Shown piece after piece: positions 7,127-13,655 of a DNA stretch of 13,811 bases. Both the position numbers and the translations under genes were made by a program. This stretch comes from CALMFQ01 sp964495595 (GTDB taxonomy: Bacteria; Pseudomonadota; Gammaproteobacteria; Burkholderiales; SCOH01): NCBI GenBank assembly GCA_964495595.1, contig CAZBWH010000077.1, positions 1-13,811 of the forward strand, given 5' to 3'. Under the pieces are notes generated by a model. That model worked only from the letters and a program-made list of their open reading frames with translations, was not told the origin of the DNA and made no database searches. Within the stretch, counting starts at the first letter, position 1; each line of letters starts with the position of its first letter.

Positions 7127-7308
7127 CTTGCTTCTCCCTGAGCTCATCGGCAGCCAGTCTACCACACCGATTGCGGGCTGAGGCAGCGCCGAAGGAGTAG
7201 GTCAGGCCGCTGACTACCCCCAAAGGCGTAACCCCTGCAGCCCTCTCCCAGACTGGCTCGCAGCCGGCCTGGGCGGCAATCCCGGAGCGGGCTGCAGGCC
7301 CGGGGCGG
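7127..7308. other. Intergenic region between the repeat-protein gene and the metal locus
   Basis: This is 182 bases between two minus-strand genes. It carries the ribosome site of the downstream repeat-protein gene (GGGAG near 7131-7136 on the minus strand) and, further up, TGGTAGACT (about 7156-7164), an extended-10-like sequence without a recognisable -35. GC-rich partial inverted repeats occur at about 7250-7305, but none is followed by a U run, so I do not call a terminator for the metal operon. Confidence 0.35.
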
Positions 7309-7707
7309 TTAGGGCAAGACCAGCCGGGTGGTGGTGGCGGGTTTGCCCGGCAGGGTGAGTTGGATAACGGCTTTGCTGCCGCTGGCCAGGGTGTATTGAC
7401 CACTGGCTTCCAGCCGGTTGCCAGCAGGTTTGAGTTCGGCCAGCTGGCGGGTGGAGCCGGTCAGCAGGGTGATCCGGGCGCTGGCCCGGTTGGTGGCCAG
7501 CGGGCGGCCTTCGTTGCGCAGGTAGAGTTGCAGACGGTCGGGTTGGGCGACCAGCTCCAGGTCGAGATGGCCGTCGATCAGGGCGACGACACCGCCGTGG
7601 GCGGGGGCGTGATCCCTGGCGTGGTCGTGCTTGCCGCCGGCAAAGGCGGGGCTGGCCAGGGCGATACTGAGACTGACGAGCAGGGATGCGGGGTACAGCT
7701 TGGACAT
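7309..7707 (-). CDS. Small His-rich periplasmic protein of the metal-efflux locus
   Basis: This 132-residue protein has a signal peptide at residues 1-23 (ending AFA then GG). The mature start is KHDHARDHAPAHGGVV, a cluster of five His that could bind metal. Residues about 45-130 form a small beta-rich domain (LELVAQPDRLQLYLRNEGRP ... TNRASARITLLTG ... ELKPAGNRLEASG). Similar small proteins accompany heavy-metal RND operons in beta-proteobacteria, as I recall, but their activity is not settled; periplasmic metal binding is the inference. The start is well supported: AAGGAG lies 7-12 bases before the ATG. It follows the RND permease gene, with the 110-bp inverted-repeat element filling most of the 142-base gap. 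The domain resembles part of the accessory protein encoded at 12086-12859. Confidence 0.75.
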   Translation of the reverse strand: MSKLYPASLLVSLSIALASPAFAGGKHDHARDHAPAHGGVVALIDGHLDLELVAQPDRLQLYLRNEGRPLATNRASARITLLTGSTRQLAELKPAGNRLEASGQYTLASGSKAVIQLTLPGKPATTTRLVLP

Positions 7708-7731
7708 GATGGCTCCTTGAACAGAATGACT

Positions 7732-7841
7732 GGCAGCCTGTCGGACTTGAGACTGATTTGCTGCGCCAGTGAGAGAAACGGTCCATATTGGCCCGTTTTC
7801 CCACTCGGCTCGCGACGATCGCTCAAGTCCGACAGGCCGCC
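7732..7841. repeat. Dispersed inverted-repeat element, short copy (110 bp)
   Basis: The left end (7732-7751) and right end (7822-7841) are 20-bp inverted repeats with 19 of 20 positions matching; the core is CAGCCTGTCGGACTTGAG. The interior reads like the 165-bp copy at 12650-12814 but lacks 55 bp. The element lies between the RND permease stop (8 bases away) and the ribosome site of the small His-rich gene, so it is transcribed as an intercistronic hairpin. No target-site duplication is obvious and no transposase is encoded. Confidence 0.85.
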
Positions 7842-7849
7842 AAGGTGAA

Positions 7850-10800
7850 TCACAGTGCGTCGGGCCCGCTGTGGTGAACGAGATGGACGGCGGCCTGCTT
7901 GCCGAACAGCCAGAACAACGCGGGGGTGAGAAAGGTGTCGAGCAGGGTCGAGCTGAGCAGACCGGAGAAGATCACCACTGCGACCGGATGCAGGATTTCG
8001 GTGCCGGGCCGTTCGGCTTCGAACAGTAGCGGGGCCAGGGCAAAGGCGGTGACCAGTGCGGTCATCAGTACCGGCGAGAGCCGTTCGAGCGAGCCACGCA
8101 GGATCAGTGCCTGACTGAAGGGCTGGCCTTCGCTGCGCATCAGGTTGATGTAGTGGCTGACCATCAGGATGCCGTTGCGCACTGACATGCCGGCCAGGGT
8201 GATGAAGCCGATCAGGGCGGCGATCGACAGCGGCTGGCCGGACAGCCACAGACCGGCTACGGCACCAACCAGGGCCAGCGGAATGTTGACCATGATCAGC
8301 GCGGTCAGCACGGCGGACTGGTAGCGGCTGTAGAGGGTGACGAACATCAGCACCAGCGAGACGATCGACAGCAGGGCAACCTGGCGCGCCGCCTGTTCCT
8401 GCGCCTGGAACTGGCCACCGAGGGTAATGAAGTAGCCTTCCGGCAGCGGGGTAGCGGCGACGATGCGGCGGATGTCGGCGACGATGTCGGACAAGGCGCG
8501 GCCCTGGGCGTTGGCCGACAGGACGATCCGTCGCTTGCCACCTTCGCGGCTGATCTGGTTGGGGCCGTCGCTGTCTTCGATGCTGGCCAGGCGCGTCAGC
8601 GGCACGCTGCCGTGCGGGGTGCTGAACTGGATGCGACCCAGCCCCTCAAGGGTGCGGGCGGTGTCAGGCAGGCGCAGTACCAGGGCAAACCGCCGGTTGC
8701 CTTCGACGATCTGCGCCGCCTGCTCGCCTTCGATCAGTCCTTGCAGCATGGCCAGAATCTGCGGCGCGGGTACGCCGTAGCGGGCGGCGGCGGCGTAGTC
8801 GACCCGAATCCGGATCTGCGGCGACAGCACCTGTTTTTCCACCTGCAAGTCGGCCAGTCCCGGCACGGTGGCCAGCCGGCCGCGCAGCGATTCGGCCTGG
8901 CTGCGCAACACGTCCAGTTCGTCGCCGAACAGCTTGATGGCGATCTGCGAACGCACACCTGACAGCATGTGGTCGATGCGGTGGGAAATCGGCTGGCCGA
9001 TTTCGATCGCCGCCGGGAGCAGAGCCAGCCGGGTGCGGATATCGGCCTTGATCTCGTCCATTGAGCGGGTCAGCTCGCCGGCTGGCTTGATGCCGACATC
9101 CAGCTCGCTGACGTGCACCCCTTCGGCGTGTTCGTCCAGTTCGGCGCGACCACTGCGCCGGCCGACGTGGATCACCTCGGGGACGGCCTTGACCCACTGC
9201 TCGGCCTGCTGCGCCAGCGCCGACGATTGCGCCAGGGTCACGCCCGGATTGAGCCGCAGGCCGATCAGCAGCGTACCCTCGTTAAAAGGCGGCAGGAAGG
9301 TCGTGGGGAACCACGGCACCGCCAGCGCCGCCAGCAGGGCCGCCACCAGCCCGGCCGCCACCGCCCGGCGCGGCCGCTGCAACACGGCCTGCAGCCAGAC
9401 TTGGTAGCGCGCCTTGAGCCAGGCCAGCAGCCGGGTGTCGCCGTGCTGCGCGGCCGCCAGGCGCGGCAACAGATACACCGCCAGCACCGGGGTCACGCTC
9501 ACCGATACGATCAGCGAGGCCAGGGTGGAGACAATGAACGCCAGCCCCAGCGGGATAAATAGCCGCCCTTCCATGCCGGGCAGGGCAAACAGCGGCAGAA
9601 ACACCAGCACGATGATGATGGTGGCGTACAGGATTGCCGAGCGCACCTCCAGTGTTGCCTGCGCCACAATGCTCAACACGGGCAGGCGCTGCGCCGGGCT
9701 GGCGCCGTGACTCTCCCGCAGGCGCCGCAGGACGTTTTCCACCCCGACCACCGCATCATCGACCAGGCTGCCGATGGCAATCGCCAGCCCGCCCAGCGTC
9801 ATGGTGTTGATCGACATGCCAAACAGGCGGAACACCAGCGCAGTGATGAAAATGGACAGCGGAATTGCGGTCAGCGCAATCACGGTGGGGCGCAGGGTAC
9901 CCAGAAACAGGAACAAGATCACCGCGACGAACACCGAGGCACCGATCAGCTTGCCTTCCAGTGTGTCGATCGAGGCCTGGATGAAGCTGGCCTGGCGGAA
10001 AGTGACCTGTGGCCGGGCCATGCCGGCCGGCAGCGAGCGCCCCAGCTCGTCCAGCGCGCCCTCGATGCTGCGGGTCAGGCGCAGGGTGTCGGCGGCGGGC
10101 TGTTTCTGGATGCCCAGAATCACCGCCGGCCGGCCGGCAAACCCGGCATCGCCGCGCTTGATCGCCGGGGCAAATGCCACCTCAGCGATCTGGCGCAGCA
10201 GGATCGGCTGGCCATTGCGGGCAGTCAGCGCCAAATTTTGCAGGTCTTCCAGCCGCGAAGTGCGGCCCTGATTGAGGATCAGGTACTCGCGGCCCTGCAT
10301 TTCCAGAAAGCCGCCCGAAGTATTGGCCGAAAAGCCCTTGATGGCCGCATCGAGCTGGTCGTGGGTGATCCCCAGCCCGGCCATCTGCACGGTGTCCGGC
10401 TGCACCTGGAACTGGCGCACCTCACCGCCGATCGGGATCACCTGCGCCACACCGGGAATCGCCATCAGCCGTGGGCGCAGCACCCAGTCGGCGTATTCGC
10501 GCACTGCCATCGACGACAGCCGGGCCGGATCGACCGGAATGGCAATCTGCATGATCTCGCCCATGATCGAGCTCACCGGGCCCATGTGCGGCGTGACCCC
10601 GGCCTGCAGGCTGGTGTCGAGCGCCGACAGCCGTTCGGACACCATCTGGCGGGCGCGGAAAATCTCGGTTCGCCAGTCGAACGTGACATAAATGAACGAC
10701 AGGCCGGCGCTGGAAACCGAACGGATGCTTTCCACATCCGGCAGGCCGTTCATCGACGTTTCCAGCGGGAAGGTAATCAGCTGCTCCACTTCCTCGGCCG

Positions 10801-10969
10801 CCATCCCGCCTGCCTCGGTCATGATGGTGACGGTGGGTTTGTTGAGATCGGGAAACACGTCCACCGGGGTCTGGCTGAGGGTGAACGCGCCGTAGGCAAC
10901 CAGCACCAGGCCCACCACCATCACCAGCAAACGGTAGCGCAGGCTGTGTTCGAGCAATAGTTTGAACAT
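7850..10969 (-). CDS. Heavy-metal efflux RND permease (CzcA/CusA family)
   Basis: This 1039-residue inner-membrane proton/metal antiporter is the pump subunit of a tripartite efflux system and is full length for the HME-RND family. Visible: an N-terminal helix (about 12-30), periplasmic loop 1 with PVDVFPDLNKPTVTIMTEA, transmembrane block 2-6 (about 340-505), a second N-terminal-type helix (about 535-553), FLPPFNEGTLL, HRIDHMLSGVRSQIAIKLFG in loop 2, and transmembrane block 8-12 (about 865-1025). Proton-relay TM4 reads AIAIGSLVDDAVVGVEN, with Asp404, Asp405 and Glu411. The first Asp of the CzcA-type DFG motif is Ala398 here, and the CusA Met ligands at two of three aligned sites are not present. 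The exported metal therefore cannot be named; a divalent cation is likely. A GGGAGA ribosome site precedes the ATG, 10 bases after the adaptor stop. Confidence 0.93.
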   Translation of the reverse strand: MFKLLLEHSLRYRLLVMVVGLVLVAYGAFTLSQTPVDVFPDLNKPTVTIMTEAGGMAAEEVEQLITFPLETSMNGLPDVESIRSVSSAGLSFIYVTFDWRTEIFRARQMVSERLSALDTSLQAGVTPHMGPVSSIMGEIMQIAIPVDPARLSSMAVREYADWVLRPRLMAIPGVAQVIPIGGEVRQFQVQPDTVQMAGLGITHDQLDAAIKGFSANTSGGFLEMQGREYLILNQGRTSRLEDLQNLALTARNGQPILLRQIAEVAFAPAIKRGDAGFAGRPAVILGIQKQPAADTLRLTRSIEGALDELGRSLPAGMARPQVTFRQASFIQASIDTLEGKLIGASVFVAVILFLFLGTLRPTVIALTAIPLSIFITALVFRLFGMSINTMTLGGLAIAIGSLVDDAVVGVENVLRRLRESHGASPAQRLPVLSIVAQATLEVRSAILYATIIIVLVFLPLFALPGMEGRLFIPLGLAFIVSTLASLIVSVSVTPVLAVYLLPRLAAAQHGDTRLLAWLKARYQVWLQAVLQRPRRAVAAGLVAALLAALAVPWFPTTFLPPFNEGTLLIGLRLNPGVTLAQSSALAQQAEQWVKAVPEVIHVGRRSGRAELDEHAEGVHVSELDVGIKPAGELTRSMDEIKADIRTRLALLPAAIEIGQPISHRIDHMLSGVRSQIAIKLFGDELDVLRSQAESLRGRLATVPGLADLQVEKQVLSPQIRIRVDYAAAARYGVPAPQILAMLQGLIEGEQAAQIVEGNRRFALVLRLPDTARTLEGLGRIQFSTPHGSVPLTRLASIEDSDGPNQISREGGKRRIVLSANAQGRALSDIVADIRRIVAATPLPEGYFITLGGQFQAQEQAARQVALLSIVSLVLMFVTLYSRYQSAVLTALIMVNIPLALVGAVAGLWLSGQPLSIAALIGFITLAGMSVRNGILMVSHYINLMRSEGQPFSQALILRGSLERLSPVLMTALVTAFALAPLLFEAERPGTEILHPVAVVIFSGLLSSTLLDTFLTPALFWLFGKQAAVHLVHHSGPDAL

Positions 10970-10979
10970 GGCTGTCTCC

Positions 10980-12089
10980 CTAGCGAATCTGGTTGATCAG
11001 GGCCGCGCCCTGAACCACCACCCGCTCGCCAGGCTGCAGGCCGTGCGTCACCGCCACCCGCCCCCCGTCCAGCGGCGCCACCCGCACCGGGCGGGGCTCA
11101 AAGCGCTCCGGCGCCGTCTTGACCCAGACAATCGCCTGATTGGCCGGCGTTTTCATCAACGCCGCCACCGGCACGCCCAAACCATCCAGTGTGCTGCGCA
11201 GGTGCACCAGCACCGGCAACGGTGTGCCCACCGCCAGCCGATGCAGCGCCGGGCCATCGGCGGCAAACAGCACCGGTAAAGCCTGCTCACGCAACTGGCG
11301 CCCGACGCCGAGCAAGCGCAACGGCACCCGCTCCGGCCCCACCACCACACTGCCGCTGGCCATCTCGCCCGCCAGCGCCGGCTCGTAGGCCATCGCCTCG
11401 ATCTGCAGCCGCGCCGGGTCGATCACCTCGAATACCCGTTCCCGCGCATCCACCACCTGCCCGGCCTGCACATTGGCCGCCGCAATCACGCCTGTTACCG
11501 GAGCCGTCAACGGCTCACGCGCTGTCAGCCCGGCCTGCAGCGCCGCCAGCCGCCGGCGCAGGCCGGACAGCTCGGTCTGTGCCTCGTCGATCTCCTTCTG
11601 CGGCACCACCCCGGCCATGCCCTGCAAACGTGCCAACTGGCGATCGACCCGCACGGCCGCTGCCTGCAGCTCAGCCGCCTGCACCTCCTGGCTAGAGCGA
11701 TCGACCGCGCTGCTGGCCAGGCGCACATACGCCAGAACCTCGCCCTTGCGCACCCGTTGCCCCAGCTGCGGCAAACCGCTCGGCCCCGGCTCGATCCGGC
11801 CAGCCTGCATCGGCTGCACCGGACCGCCGGCATTCGGATCGACCACCACCCTGCCCGCCAGCTCGACCGTGCGCGCCAACCGCGCCGCCGCCACCGGTAG
11901 CGTGCGCACCGCATACAGACGCTGCGCCGGCTTGGGCAGCCACACACTGCCGTCCGGCAAACGCTGCGGCCCCACCCCCGCCACCTGTACCGACGGCTCA
12001 TCGCCGTGGGCGTGATCGTGCCCTTCGTCCGCCCGCGCCGTCAGCGCCAGCAGCGTCAGCCAGGCTAGTACCACCCGACGTGAATTCAT
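10980..12089 (-). CDS. HlyD/CzcB-type periplasmic adaptor (membrane fusion protein)
   Basis: This 369-residue periplasmic adaptor links the RND pump to an outer-membrane channel. Residues 1-20 are a signal peptide (LTARA then DEG). The mature N-terminus is His-rich (DEGHDHAHGDEP). Two lipoyl half-motifs are seen: residues about 90-122 (GRIEPGPSGLPQLGQRVRKG) and about 192-224 (PLTAPVTGVIAAANVQAGQV). Between them is an Ala/Gln/Arg-rich helical hairpin (about 125-190) for contact with the channel. The C-terminal part is the beta-barrel and membrane-proximal domain, ending GERVVVQGAALINQIR. The start ATG overlaps the TGA of the preceding gene (ATGA, 12089-12086), so the two are translationally coupled; this also fixes the start at 12089 rather than further upstream. 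Confidence 0.9.
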   Translation of the reverse strand: MNSRRVVLAWLTLLALTARADEGHDHAHGDEPSVQVAGVGPQRLPDGSVWLPKPAQRLYAVRTLPVAAARLARTVELAGRVVVDPNAGGPVQPMQAGRIEPGPSGLPQLGQRVRKGEVLAYVRLASSAVDRSSQEVQAAELQAAAVRVDRQLARLQGMAGVVPQKEIDEAQTELSGLRRRLAALQAGLTAREPLTAPVTGVIAAANVQAGQVVDARERVFEVIDPARLQIEAMAYEPALAGEMASGSVVVGPERVPLRLLGVGRQLREQALPVLFAADGPALHRLAVGTPLPVLVHLRSTLDGLGVPVAALMKTPANQAIVWVKTAPERFEPRPVRVAPLDGGRVAVTHGLQPGERVVVQGAALINQIR

Positions 12090-12859
12090 GCGGCCTCCCG
12101 CTGGTTCGCCGCACCAACCCGGCCACGGCGCCAAGTCAAGCCGGCCCCCAGCAGCAGCACGCCGGCCAAGCCACCCCAGCCCGCCAGCCGCCCGGCTGTC
12201 ATCCGCTGCGGCGCCGGAGCCGCTTCGGCCGCTGGCGCCACCGTCAGCACCCCGGCCAGCAGATCGGACTGCTCGCCAGCCAGCACGGTAGCCGTCACCG
12301 GCAAGGTGCCCGGCGCCGGCGCACGCGGTAAGGTCACGCTGAAGTCGCCACCTTCGTCGGCGGTCAGCGTGTAGCGCGCAGCGCCCAGCTCCAGCTCGAT
12401 CCGGCCGTTGGTCACCGGGCTGCCATCGGCAAAGCGGTCCAGATACAGCGTCAGCCGCCTGCCGTCCAGCACCCCGACCAGCTCGAACAACTCTGACACC
12501 GCAGTAAAACGCGGCAAGCCCGCCGGGCCGCCCGGCAGCGCAGCAGCCTCGTGCTCATGGCCGTGATCGTGGTCACCGCCCGCCCACGCCAGCGGACTGG
12601 CCAGCAACGCCAGCACCAACCCGGCCACAGCCAACGGCCGCAGACTGCCAGCAGCCTGTCGGGCTTGAGACTGGCCTGCTGCGCCAGCGGGAGAAACGGT
12701 CCATATTTGCCCGTCTTCTCGTTGCATAGACCCGCTATGCGCCTCGAAAACGGGCAAATCTGTCCTCGTTTTCCCACTCGGCTCGCCACGATCGCTCAAA
12801 CCCGACAGGCTGCTAGCCCCGCCAATCGGCAAGGCATGATATATCGTCGGAAAAGACAT
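12086..12859 (-). CDS. His-rich membrane-anchored accessory protein of the metal-efflux locus, with an in-frame repeat insertion
   Basis: This 257-residue protein has its start fixed by a perfect AGGAGG 5 bases before the ATG at 12859. Residues 1-15 (MSFPTIYHALPIGGA) are followed by exactly 55 residues encoded by the inverted-repeat element (16-70). The signal-peptide core comes next (RPLAVAGLVLALLASPLAWA, ending at 93), then GGDHDHGHEHE. Residues about 115-210 are a beta-rich domain (ELFELVGVLDGRRLTLYLDR ... LPVTATVLAGEQSDLLAG) of the kind I recall at the N-terminus of some CzcB-type adaptors. A transmembrane helix (about 226-243) and a basic tail (WRRGRVG) end it, so it is anchored in the inner membrane with its domain in the periplasm. 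A metal-binding or delivery role is inferred. A start inside the element (ATG at 12727) would shorten the leader but has no good ribosome site. Confidence 0.75.
   Translation of the reverse strand: MSFPTIYHALPIGGASSLSGLSDRGEPSGKTRTDLPVFEAHSGSMQREDGQIWTVSPAGAAGQSQARQAAGSLRPLAVAGLVLALLASPLAWAGGDHDHGHEHEAAALPGGPAGLPRFTAVSELFELVGVLDGRRLTLYLDRFADGSPVTNGRIELELGAARYTLTADEGGDFSVTLPRAPAPGTLPVTATVLAGEQSDLLAGVLTVAPAAEAAPAPQRMTAGRLAGWGGLAGVLLLGAGLTWRRGRVGAANQREAA
12650..12814. repeat. Dispersed inverted-repeat element, long copy (165 bp)
   Basis: The terminal inverted repeats are 20 bp (12650-12669 and 12795-12814) with 19 of 20 matching; the core is CAGCCTGTCGGGCTTGAG. Inside are nested hairpins: ATTTGCCCGT (12705-12714) with ACGGGCAAAT (12750-12759), perfect, and GCATAG (12724-12729) with CTATGC (12735-12740) around ACCCG. 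The whole unit could fold into one long stem with a central hairpin. It lies inside the coding region of the accessory protein, and its length is 55 codons with no stop in that frame. No flanking duplication is obvious. Confidence 0.88.
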
Positions 12860-12882
12860 CCGATCCTCCTGAAACAATGGGA

Positions 12883-12910
12883 AAAATACATTCAAGACAA
12901 GGATCGGCAA
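12883..12910 (-). promoter_or_regulatory. Possible promoter before the accessory-adaptor-pump genes
   Basis: On the minus strand TTGCCG (12910-12905) and TATTTT (12888-12883) are separated by 16 bases, each four of six to consensus. A start near 12876 would leave a short leader holding the AGGAGG site. It lies in the 138-base gap after the CzcI-like gene, so the main operon could be transcribed either from here or by read-through from the CzcI-like gene. Confidence 0.3.
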
Positions 12911-12997
12911 GGCGCACCCGCAACGGGGCGCAACGATGCAGGCGGCCAACGCCGCCAGACAGCACAGGGAAAGGAAACCGTCAGCCCACCCCGCCGA

Positions 12998-13348
12998 TCA
13001 GGCGAGGTCAAGCCAGTTGGGGCGTTCAGGAATGCCGGGAGGAGCCGAGCTCAGTGCGGCGCGGTAACCATCGACAGCCACCGCAGCAAACAGCGGCAGC
13101 GCAACATGCAGCTCCGCCACCAGCGCCAGCCCCGCCGCCGCATGGCAGGCACCGCAATCGTGATCGATACCTGCCGCATGCTTCTGCCCACCGGATGCAT
13201 CATGGCAAGGCGGCTGGGCATCATGCTCATGATGCCCGACATGCCACGCCTGGCGGCCCGTTTCATGCTGACAATACGCCGCCGCCGACGCCCAGCTGAA
13301 CTGGACCGGCAACAACATCAGCAAAAGGATGGCAAACAAGCGGCGCAT
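12998..13348 (-). CDS. czcI: CzcI-like periplasmic protein of a metal-resistance locus
   Basis: This 116-residue protein starts MRRLFAILLLMLLPVQFSWA. This signal peptide with the conserved QFSWA end, followed by AAAYCQHE, is the hallmark I know from CzcI proteins, which sit first in czcICBA-type operons and are implicated in their regulation. The mature part is rich in Cys and His: CQHE at 26-29, HVGHHEHD (36-43), PPCHD (46-50) and DHDCGACH (62-69). These are potential metal ligands in the periplasm. The ATG at 13348 is chosen because the signal peptide starts there; the open frame extends to 13546 without signal-like content. There is no Shine-Dalgarno, and a promoter just upstream predicts an almost leaderless mRNA. 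Confidence 0.72.
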   Translation of the reverse strand: MRRLFAILLLMLLPVQFSWASAAAYCQHETGRQAWHVGHHEHDAQPPCHDASGGQKHAAGIDHDCGACHAAAGLALVAELHVALPLFAAVAVDGYRAALSSAPPGIPERPNWLDLA

Positions 13349-13355
13349 GGGGCAG

Positions 13356-13385
13356 ATCGTAGCAGCGACAGGGGCGGCCGGGCAA
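13356..13385 (-). promoter_or_regulatory. Promoter of the czcI-like gene
   Basis: On the minus strand TTGCCC (13385-13380) is 18 bases from TACGAT (13361-13356), which has an upstream TGC giving an extended -10. The expected transcription start is at about 13349, next to the ATG at 13348. Confidence 0.45.
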
Positions 13386-13526
13386 GCCGTCTGACAGCCG
13401 GGGCCAACTACCGCACCTGTCCTGCAAGCCCCGTCCCCATTGCCTCGCAGCCCGGCCTGCACACCAATGCCGGCGCGGCTTGCAAGCCGGTGGCGATCGG
13501 CAGCCCAGTAGCATAACGAAGACAGC

Positions 13527-13571
13527 TTTCCCGCTCGGCTTGCCACGAGCGCTCAAGCCCGACAGGCGGCA
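13527..13571. repeat. Partial (right half) copy of the dispersed inverted-repeat element
   Basis: The sequence from TTTCCCGCTCGGCTTGCC to CAAGCCCGACAGGCGGC matches the right half of the long copy (from about 12770 to 12813) at roughly 39 of 44 positions, in the same orientation. I found no left inverted repeat upstream, so it looks like a truncated remnant. It lies in the divergent intergenic region of the metal locus. Confidence 0.7.
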
Positions 13572-13655
13572 GGAATCGCGTCAACTTGACGAGGGTCATG
13601 GACCAGGCAGGCAAGGGGCGCTGCAATGCGGTTTTTGCCCTGAAAGGTTCCGATC

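Larger units (their letters stand above)
13349..13655. promoter_or_regulatory. Divergent control region between the czcI-like gene and the exported protein at 13656
   Basis: This is 307 bases with no gene. For the minus strand there is a good promoter: TTGCCC (13385-13380), an 18-base spacer, and TACGAT (13361-13356) with a TGC extension. The heptamer GGCTTGC, or its complement GCAAGCC, occurs at 13382-13388 (overlapping that -35), 13424-13430, 13482-13488 and 13537-13543. The third copy lies within the perfect 14-bp palindrome CGGCTTGCAAGCCG (13476-13489). GTCAACTTGAC (13580-13590) is another near-perfect palindrome, closer to the plus-strand gene. A half copy of the inverted-repeat element lies at about 13527-13571. 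These palindromes are candidates for operators of a metal-responsive regulator; the regulator is not in the window. Confidence 0.45.

Noticed and set aside
7250..7305. GC-rich inverted repeats after the small His-rich gene as a possible operon terminator
   Set aside because: Arms are short and imperfect and no U run follows on the minus strand.
7578..8249. Minus-strand frame joining the pump's 3' end through the short repeat element to the small His-rich gene
   Set aside because: It is out of frame with both real genes; it is open only because of composition.
9707..10960. Long open frame on the plus strand (417 codons) opposite the RND pump gene
   Set aside because: Shadow frame of a GC-rich gene: composition dominated by Arg, His and Gln, no domain, no ribosome site. 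The minus-strand frame is a full-length, well conserved pump.
12551..13516. Plus-strand open frame (321 codons) across the accessory and czcI-like genes
   Set aside because: It overlaps two minus-strand genes with signal peptides and runs through the repeat element; Arg/Gln-rich content marks it as a shadow.
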